The notes below the pieces were generated by a model that saw nothing but the letters and a program-made list of their open reading frames with translations, was not told where the DNA came from and searched no databases. From Croceivirga radicis (GTDB lineage: Bacteria > Bacteroidota > Bacteroidia > Flavobacteriales > Flavobacteriaceae), in contig NZ_MTBC01000013.1 of assembly GCF_002072105.2 (NCBI RefSeq), positions 1-64,000 on the forward strand: 64,000 nt of DNA, written 5' to 3'. The translations under genes were made by a program, and so were the position numbers. Position 1 is the stretch's first letter. Each line of letters begins with the position of its first letter. Positions 28,235 through 36,818 of this stretch are shown here, in pieces.

Positions 28235-29317
28235 ATGAGCAATAAAAACTATTACGCGGTACTAATGGCAGGGGGCGTAGGCTCTAGATTTTGGCCAGTT
28301 AGCACCACAAACAACCCAAAACAGTTTCATGATATGTTGGGTACGGGAGAAACCCTAATCCAGAAAACGTTTGCCCGTTTAAACAAATTTATTCCAACAG
28401 AGAATATTTTGATTCTTACTAATGAACGATACAATGATTTAGTGCTAGAACAATTACCGGCCGTAAAACAAGAGCAAGTTGTACTTGAGCCGGCCATGCG
28501 TAATACAGCCCCGTGTATACTTTATGCCTCTTTAAAAATTCAAAAAATGAATCCGGATGCGGTTATGATCGTAGCGCCAAGTGATCATTGGATAGAAGAC
28601 GAAGCGGCATTTGAAAAAGATGTAAAAGCTTGTTTTACTAAATGTGAAGAAGAGGCTGCGCTTTGTACCTTGGGTATACAGCCAACCTTTCCTAATACTG
28701 GTTTTGGATATATTGAGTTTGAAAAAGCAGCAACCACATCTTTAAAACCGGTTACCCAATTTAGGGAAAAACCAGATTTAGAAACGGCCAAATCATTTTT
28801 GGAACAAGGCAATTTTCTATGGAACGCGGGTATATTTATGTGGAGTGTTAGCACTATTGTAACTGCATTTAAAAAGCACCAATCAGAACAGTATGATTTG
28901 TTTGAAAAAGGAATGTCTTGTTATAATACCAATGAGGAACAGGCTTTTATAGCGGAAAATTACCCTAAAGCAGAAAATATTTCTATTGATTATGCTATTT
29001 TAGAAAGAGCGGAAACCATATACACTTTGCCAGCAACTTTTGATTGGAACGATTTAGGTACTTGGGGCGCACTTTATGATAAATTGGATAAAGATGCATC
29101 TGAAAATGCCGTAGTAAATGCAGGAACAGTTCTTGAGGATGCTAAAGGAAATATGATTAGCGCCAAAAAAGGTAAAATTGTTGTGGTAGATGGATTAGAG
29201 GATTACATTATTGTAGATAAAGACGATGTATTATTGATTTATCCAAAATCAAAACAACAAGACATAAAATCAGTTCGTAACCAGGTAAGTGATACCTTTG
29301 GTGATCAATTTGCATAA
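28235..29317 (+). CDS. manC: Mannose-1-phosphate guanylyltransferase
   Basis: A 360-aa nucleotidyltransferase that makes GDP-mannose from mannose-1-phosphate and GTP for surface polysaccharides. The N-terminal motif MAGGVGSRFWPVS (about residues 10-22) with the pyrophosphorylase KQF follows the family, and EPAMRNTAPC and the FVEKP-like FREKPD segments are present. It ends after the guanylyltransferase domain and a short left-handed helix region, so it lacks the phosphomannose isomerase domain fused in many ManC proteins. It lies between the SprT-like gene (11 bp) and the DUF389 gene (3 bp). Confidence 0.93.
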   Translation: MSNKNYYAVLMAGGVGSRFWPVSTTNNPKQFHDMLGTGETLIQKTFARLNKFIPTENILILTNERYNDLVLEQLPAVKQEQVVLEPAMRNTAPCILYASLKIQKMNPDAVMIVAPSDHWIEDEAAFEKDVKACFTKCEEEAALCTLGIQPTFPNTGFGYIEFEKAATTSLKPVTQFREKPDLETAKSFLEQGNFLWNAGIFMWSVSTIVTAFKKHQSEQYDLFEKGMSCYNTNEEQAFIAENYPKAENISIDYAILERAETIYTLPATFDWNDLGTWGALYDKLDKDASENAVVNAGTVLEDAKGNMISAKKGKIVVVDGLEDYIIVDKDDVLLIYPKSKQQDIKSVRNQVSDTFGDQFA

Positions 29318-29320
29318 TAT

Positions 29321-30769
29321 ATGAGTAAACATCTTTTTCAAGAAGAACAAGATCATACCGAAGCTAATTCGGAAGAAGTTAAAAAGGACTTTAAAGGTCT
29401 ATTGGGAAGCGTTAAAAAGTTTTTATCCGAGCTTTTAGAGATTAGAAGTAATACGGATGCGGTAGCTACCAAAGAATCTATTATTCAAGATATTCCATTT
29501 AAAGGACATACCTCTTGGATTTTAATTTGTTCCATATTTATTGCCTCTATTGGTCTTAATGCCAATTCAACGGCCGTTGTAATCGGTGCCATGTTAATTT
29601 CTCCTTTAATGGGTCCCATTTTAGGAATGGGCTTGTCTTTGGCAATCAATGATGTAGAAACACTGAGAAAATCACTCAAGAACTTCGTGGTCATGGTGGT
29701 TTTAAGTGTTATCACCGCTTTTTTATTCTTTTATGTTTTTCCAATACAAGATGAATCTTCTGAGTTATTGGCCAGGACCAAACCAGATATTCGTGATGTA
29801 TTGATTGCTTTTTTTGGTGGTTTGGCCTTAGTTATAGCTAGGGCAAAAAGAGGTACTATTGCCAGTGTTATTTTTGGTGTGGCCATTGCTACGGCACTTA
29901 TGCCACCTTTATGTACGGTTGGTTTTGGCTTGGCAATAGGTAAATGGGGTTATGCATTAGGCGCAATGTACCTATTTATTATCAATACAATTTTTATTGG
30001 TTTGGCAACCTTTTTGGTCATAAAATACCTGAGATTTCCTATGGTAAAATATGCTAATAGTCAGCGTAGGAGGTTTATTGCTAGGATTGCCTCAACGGTT
30101 GGCTTTTTAGTTATGTTGCCTGCTGGTTATACTTTTTACATGGCTTTTAACGAGTCTATGTTCAAAAAAGAGGCCCAAGAATTTTTATCAGATACTATAG
30201 AACAATATGAGTTTACCAAAAATGGTAGGTATGTAGATAACCTTACCAAATTGGAGTATGATAAGAATGGCGGACTTATAGAAATAGTTTGTATGGGAAC
30301 GGAAGAAATTCCAGAGAATATTATCAACTCCTGGAGAACCCAAAAGAACTCTTTTAACAAGTTAAAAGATGCCGAACTGAACATAATTCAGGGTGGAAGA
30401 GATGATTCTGAGGAAAAGTTTAATTATGTAACGGAGTTGTACGAATCTAAAAAAGCAGAACTATTAACTCGCGAAGAGCGCATACATTTTTTAGAGGCAG
30501 AAGTAGCTAGGTTAAGTCAGAATGTGGGTAAACAAATTCCTTTTAAAGAAGTGACCACAGAGGCTAAAATTAATTATGAGGATATAAATGCCATAAATTT
30601 TGCCTATCAAATAAAGACCGATTTTAAAAAGACGGATACCATACCGGTCTTTGAGGTAGAATGGAATAAAAAATTAAAAGACGATTATATTGCCAAAGAA
30701 GAGCAAAAATTAACCAAATGGTTAAAACAACGATTGTTGGATTCTACCATACAGGTTAAAAAGATGTAG
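29321..30769 (+). CDS. DUF389 family membrane protein
   Basis: A 482-aa protein with a soluble N-terminus, about six membrane segments between residues 65 and 275, and a long, charged C-terminal domain (about 280-482) with coiled-coil character. The membrane part has the DUF389 signature GAMLISPLMGPILGMGLSLA and ATALMPPLCTVGFGLA. The function of the family is not known. It starts 3 bp after manC and ends at a terminator that also closes the opposing mlaF-like gene. Confidence 0.85.
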   Translation: MSKHLFQEEQDHTEANSEEVKKDFKGLLGSVKKFLSELLEIRSNTDAVATKESIIQDIPFKGHTSWILICSIFIASIGLNANSTAVVIGAMLISPLMGPILGMGLSLAINDVETLRKSLKNFVVMVVLSVITAFLFFYVFPIQDESSELLARTKPDIRDVLIAFFGGLALVIARAKRGTIASVIFGVAIATALMPPLCTVGFGLAIGKWGYALGAMYLFIINTIFIGLATFLVIKYLRFPMVKYANSQRRRFIARIASTVGFLVMLPAGYTFYMAFNESMFKKEAQEFLSDTIEQYEFTKNGRYVDNLTKLEYDKNGGLIEIVCMGTEEIPENIINSWRTQKNSFNKLKDAELNIIQGGRDDSEEKFNYVTELYESKKAELLTREERIHFLEAEVARLSQNVGKQIPFKEVTTEAKINYEDINAINFAYQIKTDFKKTDTIPVFEVEWNKKLKDDYIAKEEQKLTKWLKQRLLDSTIQVKKM

Positions 30770-30780
30770 CTAATTAAATA

Positions 30781-30813
30781 AAGAAAGGAATTGATTTTTT
30801 CAATTCCTTTCTT
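30781..30813. terminator. Bidirectional terminator shared by DUF389 gene and mlaF-like gene
   Basis: The perfect 14-bp stem AAGAAAGGAATTGA (30781-30794) pairs with 30800-30813. One arm is the last codons and TGA stop of the convergent ABC ATPase gene (stop at 30800-30802). It therefore serves plus-strand transcripts from the DUF389 gene, and on the minus strand lies partly inside coding sequence. Confidence 0.75.
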
Positions 30814-31567
30814 CAATATACATCTGTCTTACTTTTTTAAATAATTCAGAAGAGTAAACAAAGTCGGTTACCGCTTTATTGTCCGTTTTAAAAATCTCTT
30901 TATTGGTGCCTTCCCATTCTAAATAACCATTTTTAAGGAAGATAATTTTCTTGCCTATCTCCATTACAGAATTCATGTCGTGCGTATTAATTACGGTAGT
31001 AATATCGTATTCTTCTGTAATCTCCTGTATAAGGTTATCTATTAAAATGGCGGTTTTTGGATCTAAGCCAGAGTTTGGCTCATCACAAAATAAGTAACTT
31101 GGTTTCATTACAATTGCCCTAGCAATCGCTACCCTTTTTTGCATTCCACCAGAAATTTCAGAAGGGTATTTTTTGTGTGCATCTATAAGGTTTACCCGTT
31201 TTAATACAAAGTCTACGCGGTCTTGCATTTCGCTCTTACTTTGTTTGGTAAACATATCCAACGGAAAGCTTACGTTTTTTTCTACTGTCATGGAATCGAA
31301 CAAGGCGCTACCTTGAAAAACCATACCCATATCTTGTCTTAAGTCCCTCTTTTCGGCATTGGTCAAATCAGCATAATTTTTACCACTATACCTAATATGT
31401 CCTTTTTCCGGAGAAAATAAGCCAAGTAAACACTTTAAGAAAACGGTTTTACCAGAACCACTTTGACCAATAATCAGATTGGTTTTTCCCTTATCAAAAG
31501 TGGTACTAATACCTTTTAATACGTGGTTATCTCCAAAGGTTTTATGTATGTTGTCTACCTCTATCAT
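30800..31567 (-). CDS. MlaF-like ABC transporter ATP-binding protein
   Basis: A 255-aa ATPase of the MlaF/Ttg2A family, driving lipid transport between membranes. The Walker A motif GQSGSGKT is at residues 34-41, the signature is SGGMQKR, the Walker B YLFCDEPNSGLDP, and the H-loop NTHD. Its start overlaps the stop of the permease gene by one base, so the two are translated together. No MCE-domain (MlaD) or MlaB/C gene is adjacent; in this phylum these are often elsewhere. Confidence 0.9.
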   Translation of the reverse strand: MIEVDNIHKTFGDNHVLKGISTTFDKGKTNLIIGQSGSGKTVFLKCLLGLFSPEKGHIRYSGKNYADLTNAEKRDLRQDMGMVFQGSALFDSMTVEKNVSFPLDMFTKQSKSEMQDRVDFVLKRVNLIDAHKKYPSEISGGMQKRVAIARAIVMKPSYLFCDEPNSGLDPKTAILIDNLIQEITEEYDITTVINTHDMNSVMEIGKKIIFLKNGYLEWEGTNKEIFKTDNKAVTDFVYSSELFKKVRQMYIEERN

Positions 31568-32304
31568 TAGCCAAGCATTAATTGGGTTAATACATAATTA
31601 ATAATAATGATTACCACACTTGTCCACACAAAGGCTGTGGTACTAGCTTTACCTACCTCTAGAGCGCCTCCTTTCATATAGTACCCAAAATAAGAAGGTA
31701 TGGTAGCAATTACAAATGCAAAAACTAAGGTTTTAATAAATGCATAGGTAACATGAAAAGGAATAAAATCAGTCTGTAGTCCCTGTATAAAGTCACCACT
31801 GGGCGCATAATTGCCAAAAACCGCTGCAATCCATCCACCAAGTACGCCCATGTACATGGCAATAGCAACCGCAAAGGGGTAAAACAACATGGCTATTATT
31901 TTAGGAAAAACCAAGTAATTTAATGAGTTAACCCCCATAACTTCTAGAGCATCTATTTGTTCTGTTACCCGCATGGTTCCAATACTGGACGTTATGTAAG
32001 ACCCCACCTTGCCAACCATAATAATAGAGGTGAAAGTAGGGGCAAATTCTAGAATAACAGACTGTCTGGTGGCAAAACCAATTAAACTTTTGGGTATTAA
32101 CGGATTGGTTAAATTAAGCGCCGTTTGTATAGTAACTACGCCCCCAATAAAAAAGGCAATAAAAATTATTATGCCCAATGAGTTATAAATTAACTCATCT
32201 ATTTCCTTAAAAATCAAAGATTTCATTATGCGCCATTTGGTAGGTTTCTTAAACACTTCCCAAACCATAATAAAATACTTGCCAATAGAAGCAATATAAT
32301 TCAT
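31567..32304 (-). CDS. MlaE-like ABC transporter permease
   Basis: A 245-aa inner-membrane permease of the MlaE family with five or so hydrophobic segments. The family patterns GFATRQSVILEFAPTFTSIIMVGKVGS (split here across residues of the central region) and EQIDALEVMGVNSLNYLVFP are clear. It should form the membrane channel for phospholipid trafficking with the ATPase that follows. It is the first gene of the pair; a promoter may lie in 32305-32400, where the divergent phosphatase gene also starts. Confidence 0.9.
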   Translation of the reverse strand: MNYIASIGKYFIMVWEVFKKPTKWRIMKSLIFKEIDELIYNSLGIIIFIAFFIGGVVTIQTALNLTNPLIPKSLIGFATRQSVILEFAPTFTSIIMVGKVGSYITSSIGTMRVTEQIDALEVMGVNSLNYLVFPKIIAMLFYPFAVAIAMYMGVLGGWIAAVFGNYAPSGDFIQGLQTDFIPFHVTYAFIKTLVFAFVIATIPSYFGYYMKGGALEVGKASTTAFVWTSVVIIIINYVLTQLMLG

Positions 32305-32391
32305 GCAGTAGATTGTCTATATGCTTTGGTAAAAATAAGCATATTGAATTGCTTTTAACCTTCAATTAAAACTTTAAAGGTCTTTATTCAA

Positions 32392-32399
32392 TAAATTTG
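32392..32399 (+). promoter_or_regulatory. -7 box of the alkaline phosphatase gene
   Basis: TAAATTTG fits TAnnTTTG, 20 bp before the ATG. A clear -33 TTG is not seen. No Pho-box-like repeat is recognisable. Confidence 0.4.
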
Positions 32400-32419
32400 T
32401 GATGCATAACTAGATACCA

Positions 32420-34096
32420 ATGATAAAAAATACGTGGCCACTGGCCGTACTGTTAGTGCTAATCTTTTCGCTAACCGCTTCTGCACAAAGAAGAAAAAAG
32501 GATAAAGTAAAAGAAGAAACGCAGGTTGAGGTTACAACAAAACCAAAGCTGGTTGTGGGTATAATTGTAGATCAAATGCGCTACGATTACATAACTCGCT
32601 TCTGGAACCATTATGGGGAAAGCGGTTTTAAGAAATTGGTAACCCAAGGCGCCAATTGTAAAAATAACCATTTTAATTATGCGCCAACCAGTACTGGGCC
32701 AGGCCATACATCGGTCTACACGGGTACCTATCCGGCGGTGCATGGTGTTATTGGTAATAATTGGTATGATAAGGAGTCTGATAAAACTGTGTATTGTGCG
32801 TCTGACGATAATTATGAGTCTGTAGGTACAACCGGTTACAAAGGAAAAATGTCTCCGCATAGAATGCTAACTACTACTATTACCGATCAAATGCGATTGC
32901 ATACACAAATGAGGGGTAAAACAATCGCCGTAAGTATAAAGGACAGAGGTGCGGTATTACCGGGAGGCCATACGGCCAACGCTGCCTATTGGTATGAAGG
33001 AGGCGAAACTGGTAATTTTATAACCAGCACTTTTTATATGCAAACCTTGCCAAAATGGGTACAGGATTTTAATGCTTCAGATGCGGTAGAGGCTTATAAA
33101 AAACCATGGGAAACCCTTAAACCTATAGCATCTTACAAAGAAAGCGTTGCCGATGCCAACAATTACGAGGGCGGTTTTAATGGTAAGGCAACAGCTACGT
33201 TTCCGTATGATTTGCCGGCCTTATGGGATAATAATGGTAAATACACTTTGTTGGCAGAAACGCCTTATGGAAATTCATTGACTACAGATTTTGCACTTGC
33301 AGCGTTGAAAAATGAGAATTTAGGTAAGGATAATGACACCGATTTTTTGGCTATTAGCTATTCTAGTACGGATAAGGTTGGACATAACTTTGGTGTTGAT
33401 TCCAAAGAAGTGCAAGACACTTATTTACGATTGGATTTGGAGTTAGAAAAATTGTTGACAGAGCTGGATAAAGAAGTAGGAGCAGGTAATTATACATTGT
33501 TCTTAACGGCAGACCATGCTGCCATTCCTGTACCCACCTATTTAAAAGACGTAAAAGTTGCAGCAGGATATTTAAATATGAAACAATTTGATGAAAAGTT
33601 GGAAGAATACTTGAAGTATCGGTTTGGAACTACCGATGTAGTCAAAAACATTAGCAATAATCAAATTTTTCTAGACCATAAGGTTGTTAGTAATTTAGAT
33701 ATGGATCTAGCGGCTGTTCAGGAAGAAATTGCCATGGAAGTTCTATCTTATGAAGGTATGGATAAGGTTTATACAGGTACGCAAATGTGGTCAGGAAATT
33801 ATACGCGTGGCCTTCCTTATATATTACAAAATGGTTGGAACCAAAAAAGGTCTGGAGATGTATTATTTGTACCAAAACCTGCACATATATCTTATAACCC
33901 TACAGGTTCTACCCACGGTTCCCCTTTTATTTATGATACCCACACGCCCTTACTCTTTTATGGTAATGGTATTAAACCAGGTGCTGTTACCGCACGTACC
34001 GAAATTACTGATATTGCGCCTACATTAGCGGTTTTACTAGGTATAGCATTTCCCAATGGCGCCACTGGAACGCCAATAAGCACGGTTTTGAAATAA
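32420..34096 (+). CDS. PafA-type alkaline phosphatase
   Basis: A 558-aa exported phosphomonoesterase of the alkaline phosphatase superfamily. The signal peptide ends near LTASAQ (residues 18-23). The nucleophile is Thr92 in PTSTGPGH, and the PafA active-site residues Asn113 (GNNWYD) and Lys174/Arg176 (IKDRG) are at the expected spacing. Metal-binding residues appear in VDQMRYD, YSSTDKVGHNFG and TADHAA. PafA enzymes of Bacteroidota hydrolyse organic phosphates without calcium and without needing phosphate starvation. It ends at a bidirectional terminator. Confidence 0.9.
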   Translation: MIKNTWPLAVLLVLIFSLTASAQRRKKDKVKEETQVEVTTKPKLVVGIIVDQMRYDYITRFWNHYGESGFKKLVTQGANCKNNHFNYAPTSTGPGHTSVYTGTYPAVHGVIGNNWYDKESDKTVYCASDDNYESVGTTGYKGKMSPHRMLTTTITDQMRLHTQMRGKTIAVSIKDRGAVLPGGHTANAAYWYEGGETGNFITSTFYMQTLPKWVQDFNASDAVEAYKKPWETLKPIASYKESVADANNYEGGFNGKATATFPYDLPALWDNNGKYTLLAETPYGNSLTTDFALAALKNENLGKDNDTDFLAISYSSTDKVGHNFGVDSKEVQDTYLRLDLELEKLLTELDKEVGAGNYTLFLTADHAAIPVPTYLKDVKVAAGYLNMKQFDEKLEEYLKYRFGTTDVVKNISNNQIFLDHKVVSNLDMDLAAVQEEIAMEVLSYEGMDKVYTGTQMWSGNYTRGLPYILQNGWNQKRSGDVLFVPKPAHISYNPTGSTHGSPFIYDTHTPLLFYGNGIKPGAVTARTEITDIAPTLAVLLGIAFPNGATGTPISTVLK

Positions 34097-34113
34097 GACT
34101 TATATGGTATATT

Positions 34114-34145
34114 AAAAAAAGCATCCTTAATTGGATGCTTTTTTT
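34114..34145. terminator. Bidirectional terminator between phosphatase and glycosyltransferase genes
   Basis: The stem GCATCC/GGATGC (34121-34126 with 34133-34138) is extended by an A tract on the left and a T tract on the right, making it a terminator in both directions. Its right T tract touches the stop codon of the convergent gene. Confidence 0.85.
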
Positions 34146-34995
34146 ATGGGTTCAATTTCTTAATAATTCCCTTCCATCTGTACGTTCTTATAAATTGGCC
34201 TTCTTTTTTGGTTACAAATGGTACAGTGCTAGTAAAATAACAACCTATGTAAGCTAACATTGCTTGTAGGTATAATCTTGGTGATTTGGCCTGCATTGCC
34301 ATTTTTAGAAGTGCAATTTTTGCTAATACGATATCATACCGCATTTTATAGAGTGCAATTCCTTTTTCTTTATAATTTTTTGAGGTGTATCCATGGCCAG
34401 TGGGTCTAAGGTGCTTTACTTTCAAATTTTTATCTGTACATACCTCAAAATCATGAAACTTACATAGTAGTACATCTACGGTATCCCAACCAACTGCGGG
34501 TTTAAGCCCATCCATTAACTCAAAAACCTGTCGGTAATAAAGTTTAACAGGGCCTCTAACATGATTTTTGTCTGCTATTGTCTCGTATTCCCATTTCCCA
34601 TTTACTTCTACATACAATAAGCCAGAGCACATACCCAATAACCAATTAGATTTAAAATGGTTACGCATGGTTTCAAAATAATTGGGAGGTAAAACCACGT
34701 CGGCATCAAACTTACCGATCAAATCAAAATGTAAATTACATTTAGCTAGCCCAAAATTAAAAGTGTCTATTACTTTTTTACCGGGTATATGGGCCGTATT
34801 GCTTTTACGTTGGTAAACGGTTATCCAATCATGTTTATCTGCATATTCTTTGGCAATTTGAAAGGTATTGTCCGTAGAATTATCATCAATTATAATAAGT
34901 TCATCTGGAGGATGTGTTTGGTTTACAAAAGAAGCCATGCACAATGGCAAATAATTTGCTTCGTTATGCGCTGGTATTACTATGCTTACAACCAT
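34144..34995 (-). CDS. Glycosyltransferase family 2
   Basis: A 283-aa GT-A fold enzyme. The nucleotide-sugar region VSIVIPAHNEANYLPLCMAS starts the protein, IIDDNSTD follows, and the DxD metal motif is FDADVV near residue 115. The C-terminal third has a hydrophobic segment near residues 245-265 that may bind the membrane. It is the last of three same-strand genes, 15 bp after the methyltransferase gene. Donor and acceptor are unknown; a role in a surface lipid or polysaccharide is likely. Confidence 0.87.
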   Translation of the reverse strand: MVVSIVIPAHNEANYLPLCMASFVNQTHPPDELIIIDDNSTDNTFQIAKEYADKHDWITVYQRKSNTAHIPGKKVIDTFNFGLAKCNLHFDLIGKFDADVVLPPNYFETMRNHFKSNWLLGMCSGLLYVEVNGKWEYETIADKNHVRGPVKLYYRQVFELMDGLKPAVGWDTVDVLLCKFHDFEVCTDKNLKVKHLRPTGHGYTSKNYKEKGIALYKMRYDIVLAKIALLKMAMQAKSPRLYLQAMLAYIGCYFTSTVPFVTKKEGQFIRTYRWKGIIKKLNP

Positions 34996-35010
34996 GGTAA
35001 AATAAAAAGA

Positions 35011-35553
35011 TTAATCTTTAATCCTTTCGGCATAGACTATGTAATATCTATTGGTAAACCTACGTAGTAAAGGGCGAATCCCAATTTTTTTTACAGGATT
35101 GGTCCATTTGTTACGGTCTTTTATTTCCCAACCGGCCTTTTCTAATAACCAATCAAATTGCCAGTCTTCAAACTCATGATAATGTCTATCCCATGGGTCT
35201 GTTTTACTTCTGTAGGCATTAGAAAACCATAGCTTTAAAGGAATACTTGCCACTAATTTATCTGCCTTAATTTCTTTTAGAATATTATACGGAGCCAATA
35301 AATGTTCAAATATTTCAAAAGCCGTTACCACATCTGCTTGACTATTTTTAACACCGGTAAAATCATCATCCAAATCTTCACCTTTGGTGTTGGTAATTTT
35401 ATAGCCGGCCTGCTCCATCACCTTTGTAAACGGGTTGGTTACGCCAAGGTCTAAGATGGTTTCATTGGTGTTAATATGCTTTTGTAAAAACGCTAGCGTG
35501 TGCTTGTATCGTTTATGCGGAAATTTACCTTCGTACATATGGTAAAGATTCAA
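35011..35553 (-). CDS. SAM-dependent methyltransferase, class I type
   Basis: A 180-aa protein with a reduced methyltransferase fold. The SAM motif is ETILDLGVTNPF (motif I, about residue 33-44), the motif with an acidic pair is EDLDDDF, and DVVTAFEIFEHL matches the post-II motif of class I methyltransferases. It is short for the family. It lies between the KAS III-like gene (42 bp) and the glycosyltransferase gene (15 bp) on the same strand. The substrate is unknown. Confidence 0.75.
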   Translation of the reverse strand: MNLYHMYEGKFPHKRYKHTLAFLQKHINTNETILDLGVTNPFTKVMEQAGYKITNTKGEDLDDDFTGVKNSQADVVTAFEIFEHLLAPYNILKEIKADKLVASIPLKLWFSNAYRSKTDPWDRHYHEFEDWQFDWLLEKAGWEIKDRNKWTNPVKKIGIRPLLRRFTNRYYIVYAERIKD

Positions 35554-35595
35554 AAAACCTTTTTAATCCACCAAATCTAACCAAGATTTCACAAA

Positions 35596-36654
35596 TTAAA
35601 ATCTATAGACCATGGCATTTATATTCATGCCAGCACCTACACTAGCAAAAAGTACAAGGTCTCCTTCTTTTACGTGGTGATTTTTTAGGTTGTCTTTTCT
35701 AACCATATCTAGTAAGGTTGGAATGGTGGCTACAGAACTATTCCCGTGAAAGTTTATGTTCATGGGCATAATGTTCTCAGGAACGGATTTGCCGTACAAT
35801 TTGTAAAATCGTTTTACAATGGCCTCATCCATTTTTTCATTGGCCTGGTGTATAAAAATTTTTTGAACCTCTTCTATTTGAACGTTGGTTTGGTCCAAAC
35901 AACTCTTCATGGCTTTTGGAACATGAATACAAGCAAATTCATACACTTTTCTTCCAAGCATTTTTATATAGCGTTGCTTGTCCGTTATGTTGGATTCATA
36001 ACTTCTGTCAAAATAAAGGTAATAGGCTTCATCTAAAGCATGTGTTTCTGAGGCATGGGCTAAAATGTTTCCGCCTTTTTCTGTTTGTTGAAGGATGGTG
36101 GCACCGGCTCCATCTGCAAAAATCATGCTATCCCTATCATGTTCATCTGTGATGCGTGAAAGTGTTTCCCCACCAATTACCAAACATGTTTTTGCCATGC
36201 CAGATTGTATAAAAGCTTTGGCTTGTATCAATGCTTCTACCCATCCTGGACAACCAAAAATCATATCGTAAGCTACACATTTTGGGTTTTTTATGCCCAA
36301 TAAGTTTTTAACGCGCGTTGCTAGACTAGGTAGCGTATCGCCTTGATTTTTATCAGCGGAAAGGTCTCCAAAATTATGGGCATAAATGATGTAATCTATT
36401 GTTTCTTTATCTATCTGCGCATCATCTATTGCTTTTTCGGCTGCAAAAAAACCTAGATCGGAAGCTTTATGGTCTGCTAAGGCATATCTTCTTTCAGAAA
36501 TACCGGTTATAGCTTCAAATTTTTGAATTATTTCTTCGTTGGTATTGGTAATGGCTAGGCCGTCTGCAGTTTTGAATTTGGCAGTTAAAAAATGGGAATT
36601 GGGAACAATCACTTCTGGAATGTAAGACCCAGTTCCGGTTATAGTTATATTCAT
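35596..36654 (-). CDS. 3-oxoacyl-ACP synthase III-like protein
   Basis: A 352-aa thiolase-fold enzyme of the FabH/KAS III type, with the full Cys-His-Asn triad: Cys135 in MIFGCPGWVE, His269 in IFIHQANEKM and Asn305 in NFHGNSSVA. The N-terminus TGTGSYIPEVIVPN is family-typical. The frame is open from 36726, but the ATG at 36654 gives the normal start. Housekeeping FabH usually sits with fab genes; this copy is with a methyltransferase and a glycosyltransferase, so a special lipid or polyketide-like starter reaction is possible. Confidence 0.85.
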   Translation of the reverse strand: MNITITGTGSYIPEVIVPNSHFLTAKFKTADGLAITNTNEEIIQKFEAITGISERRYALADHKASDLGFFAAEKAIDDAQIDKETIDYIIYAHNFGDLSADKNQGDTLPSLATRVKNLLGIKNPKCVAYDMIFGCPGWVEALIQAKAFIQSGMAKTCLVIGGETLSRITDEHDRDSMIFADGAGATILQQTEKGGNILAHASETHALDEAYYLYFDRSYESNITDKQRYIKMLGRKVYEFACIHVPKAMKSCLDQTNVQIEEVQKIFIHQANEKMDEAIVKRFYKLYGKSVPENIMPMNINFHGNSSVATIPTLLDMVRKDNLKNHHVKEGDLVLFASVGAGMNINAMVYRF

Positions 36655-36731
36655 TTTTAGTTTGCGTTTGTAGAAAGATAGGCGCAAGCTTCTATATTTA
36701 TTATGCATGCATAGTAAATAATCCAATGTCC

Positions 36732-36773
36732 AAAAAGAAAAACGCTGTTCAAAATAAAATTAGAACAGCGTTT
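36732..36773 (-). terminator. gcvP terminator
   Basis: The perfect 11-bp stem AAACGCTGTTC (36740-36750) pairs with 36763-36773; the minus-strand tail TTTTTCTTTTT is T-rich. Confidence 0.85.
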
Positions 36774-36818
36774 AGTAATTAATATATTTTGATAAAACAC
36801 TAATAAATAGTAGTCTTT

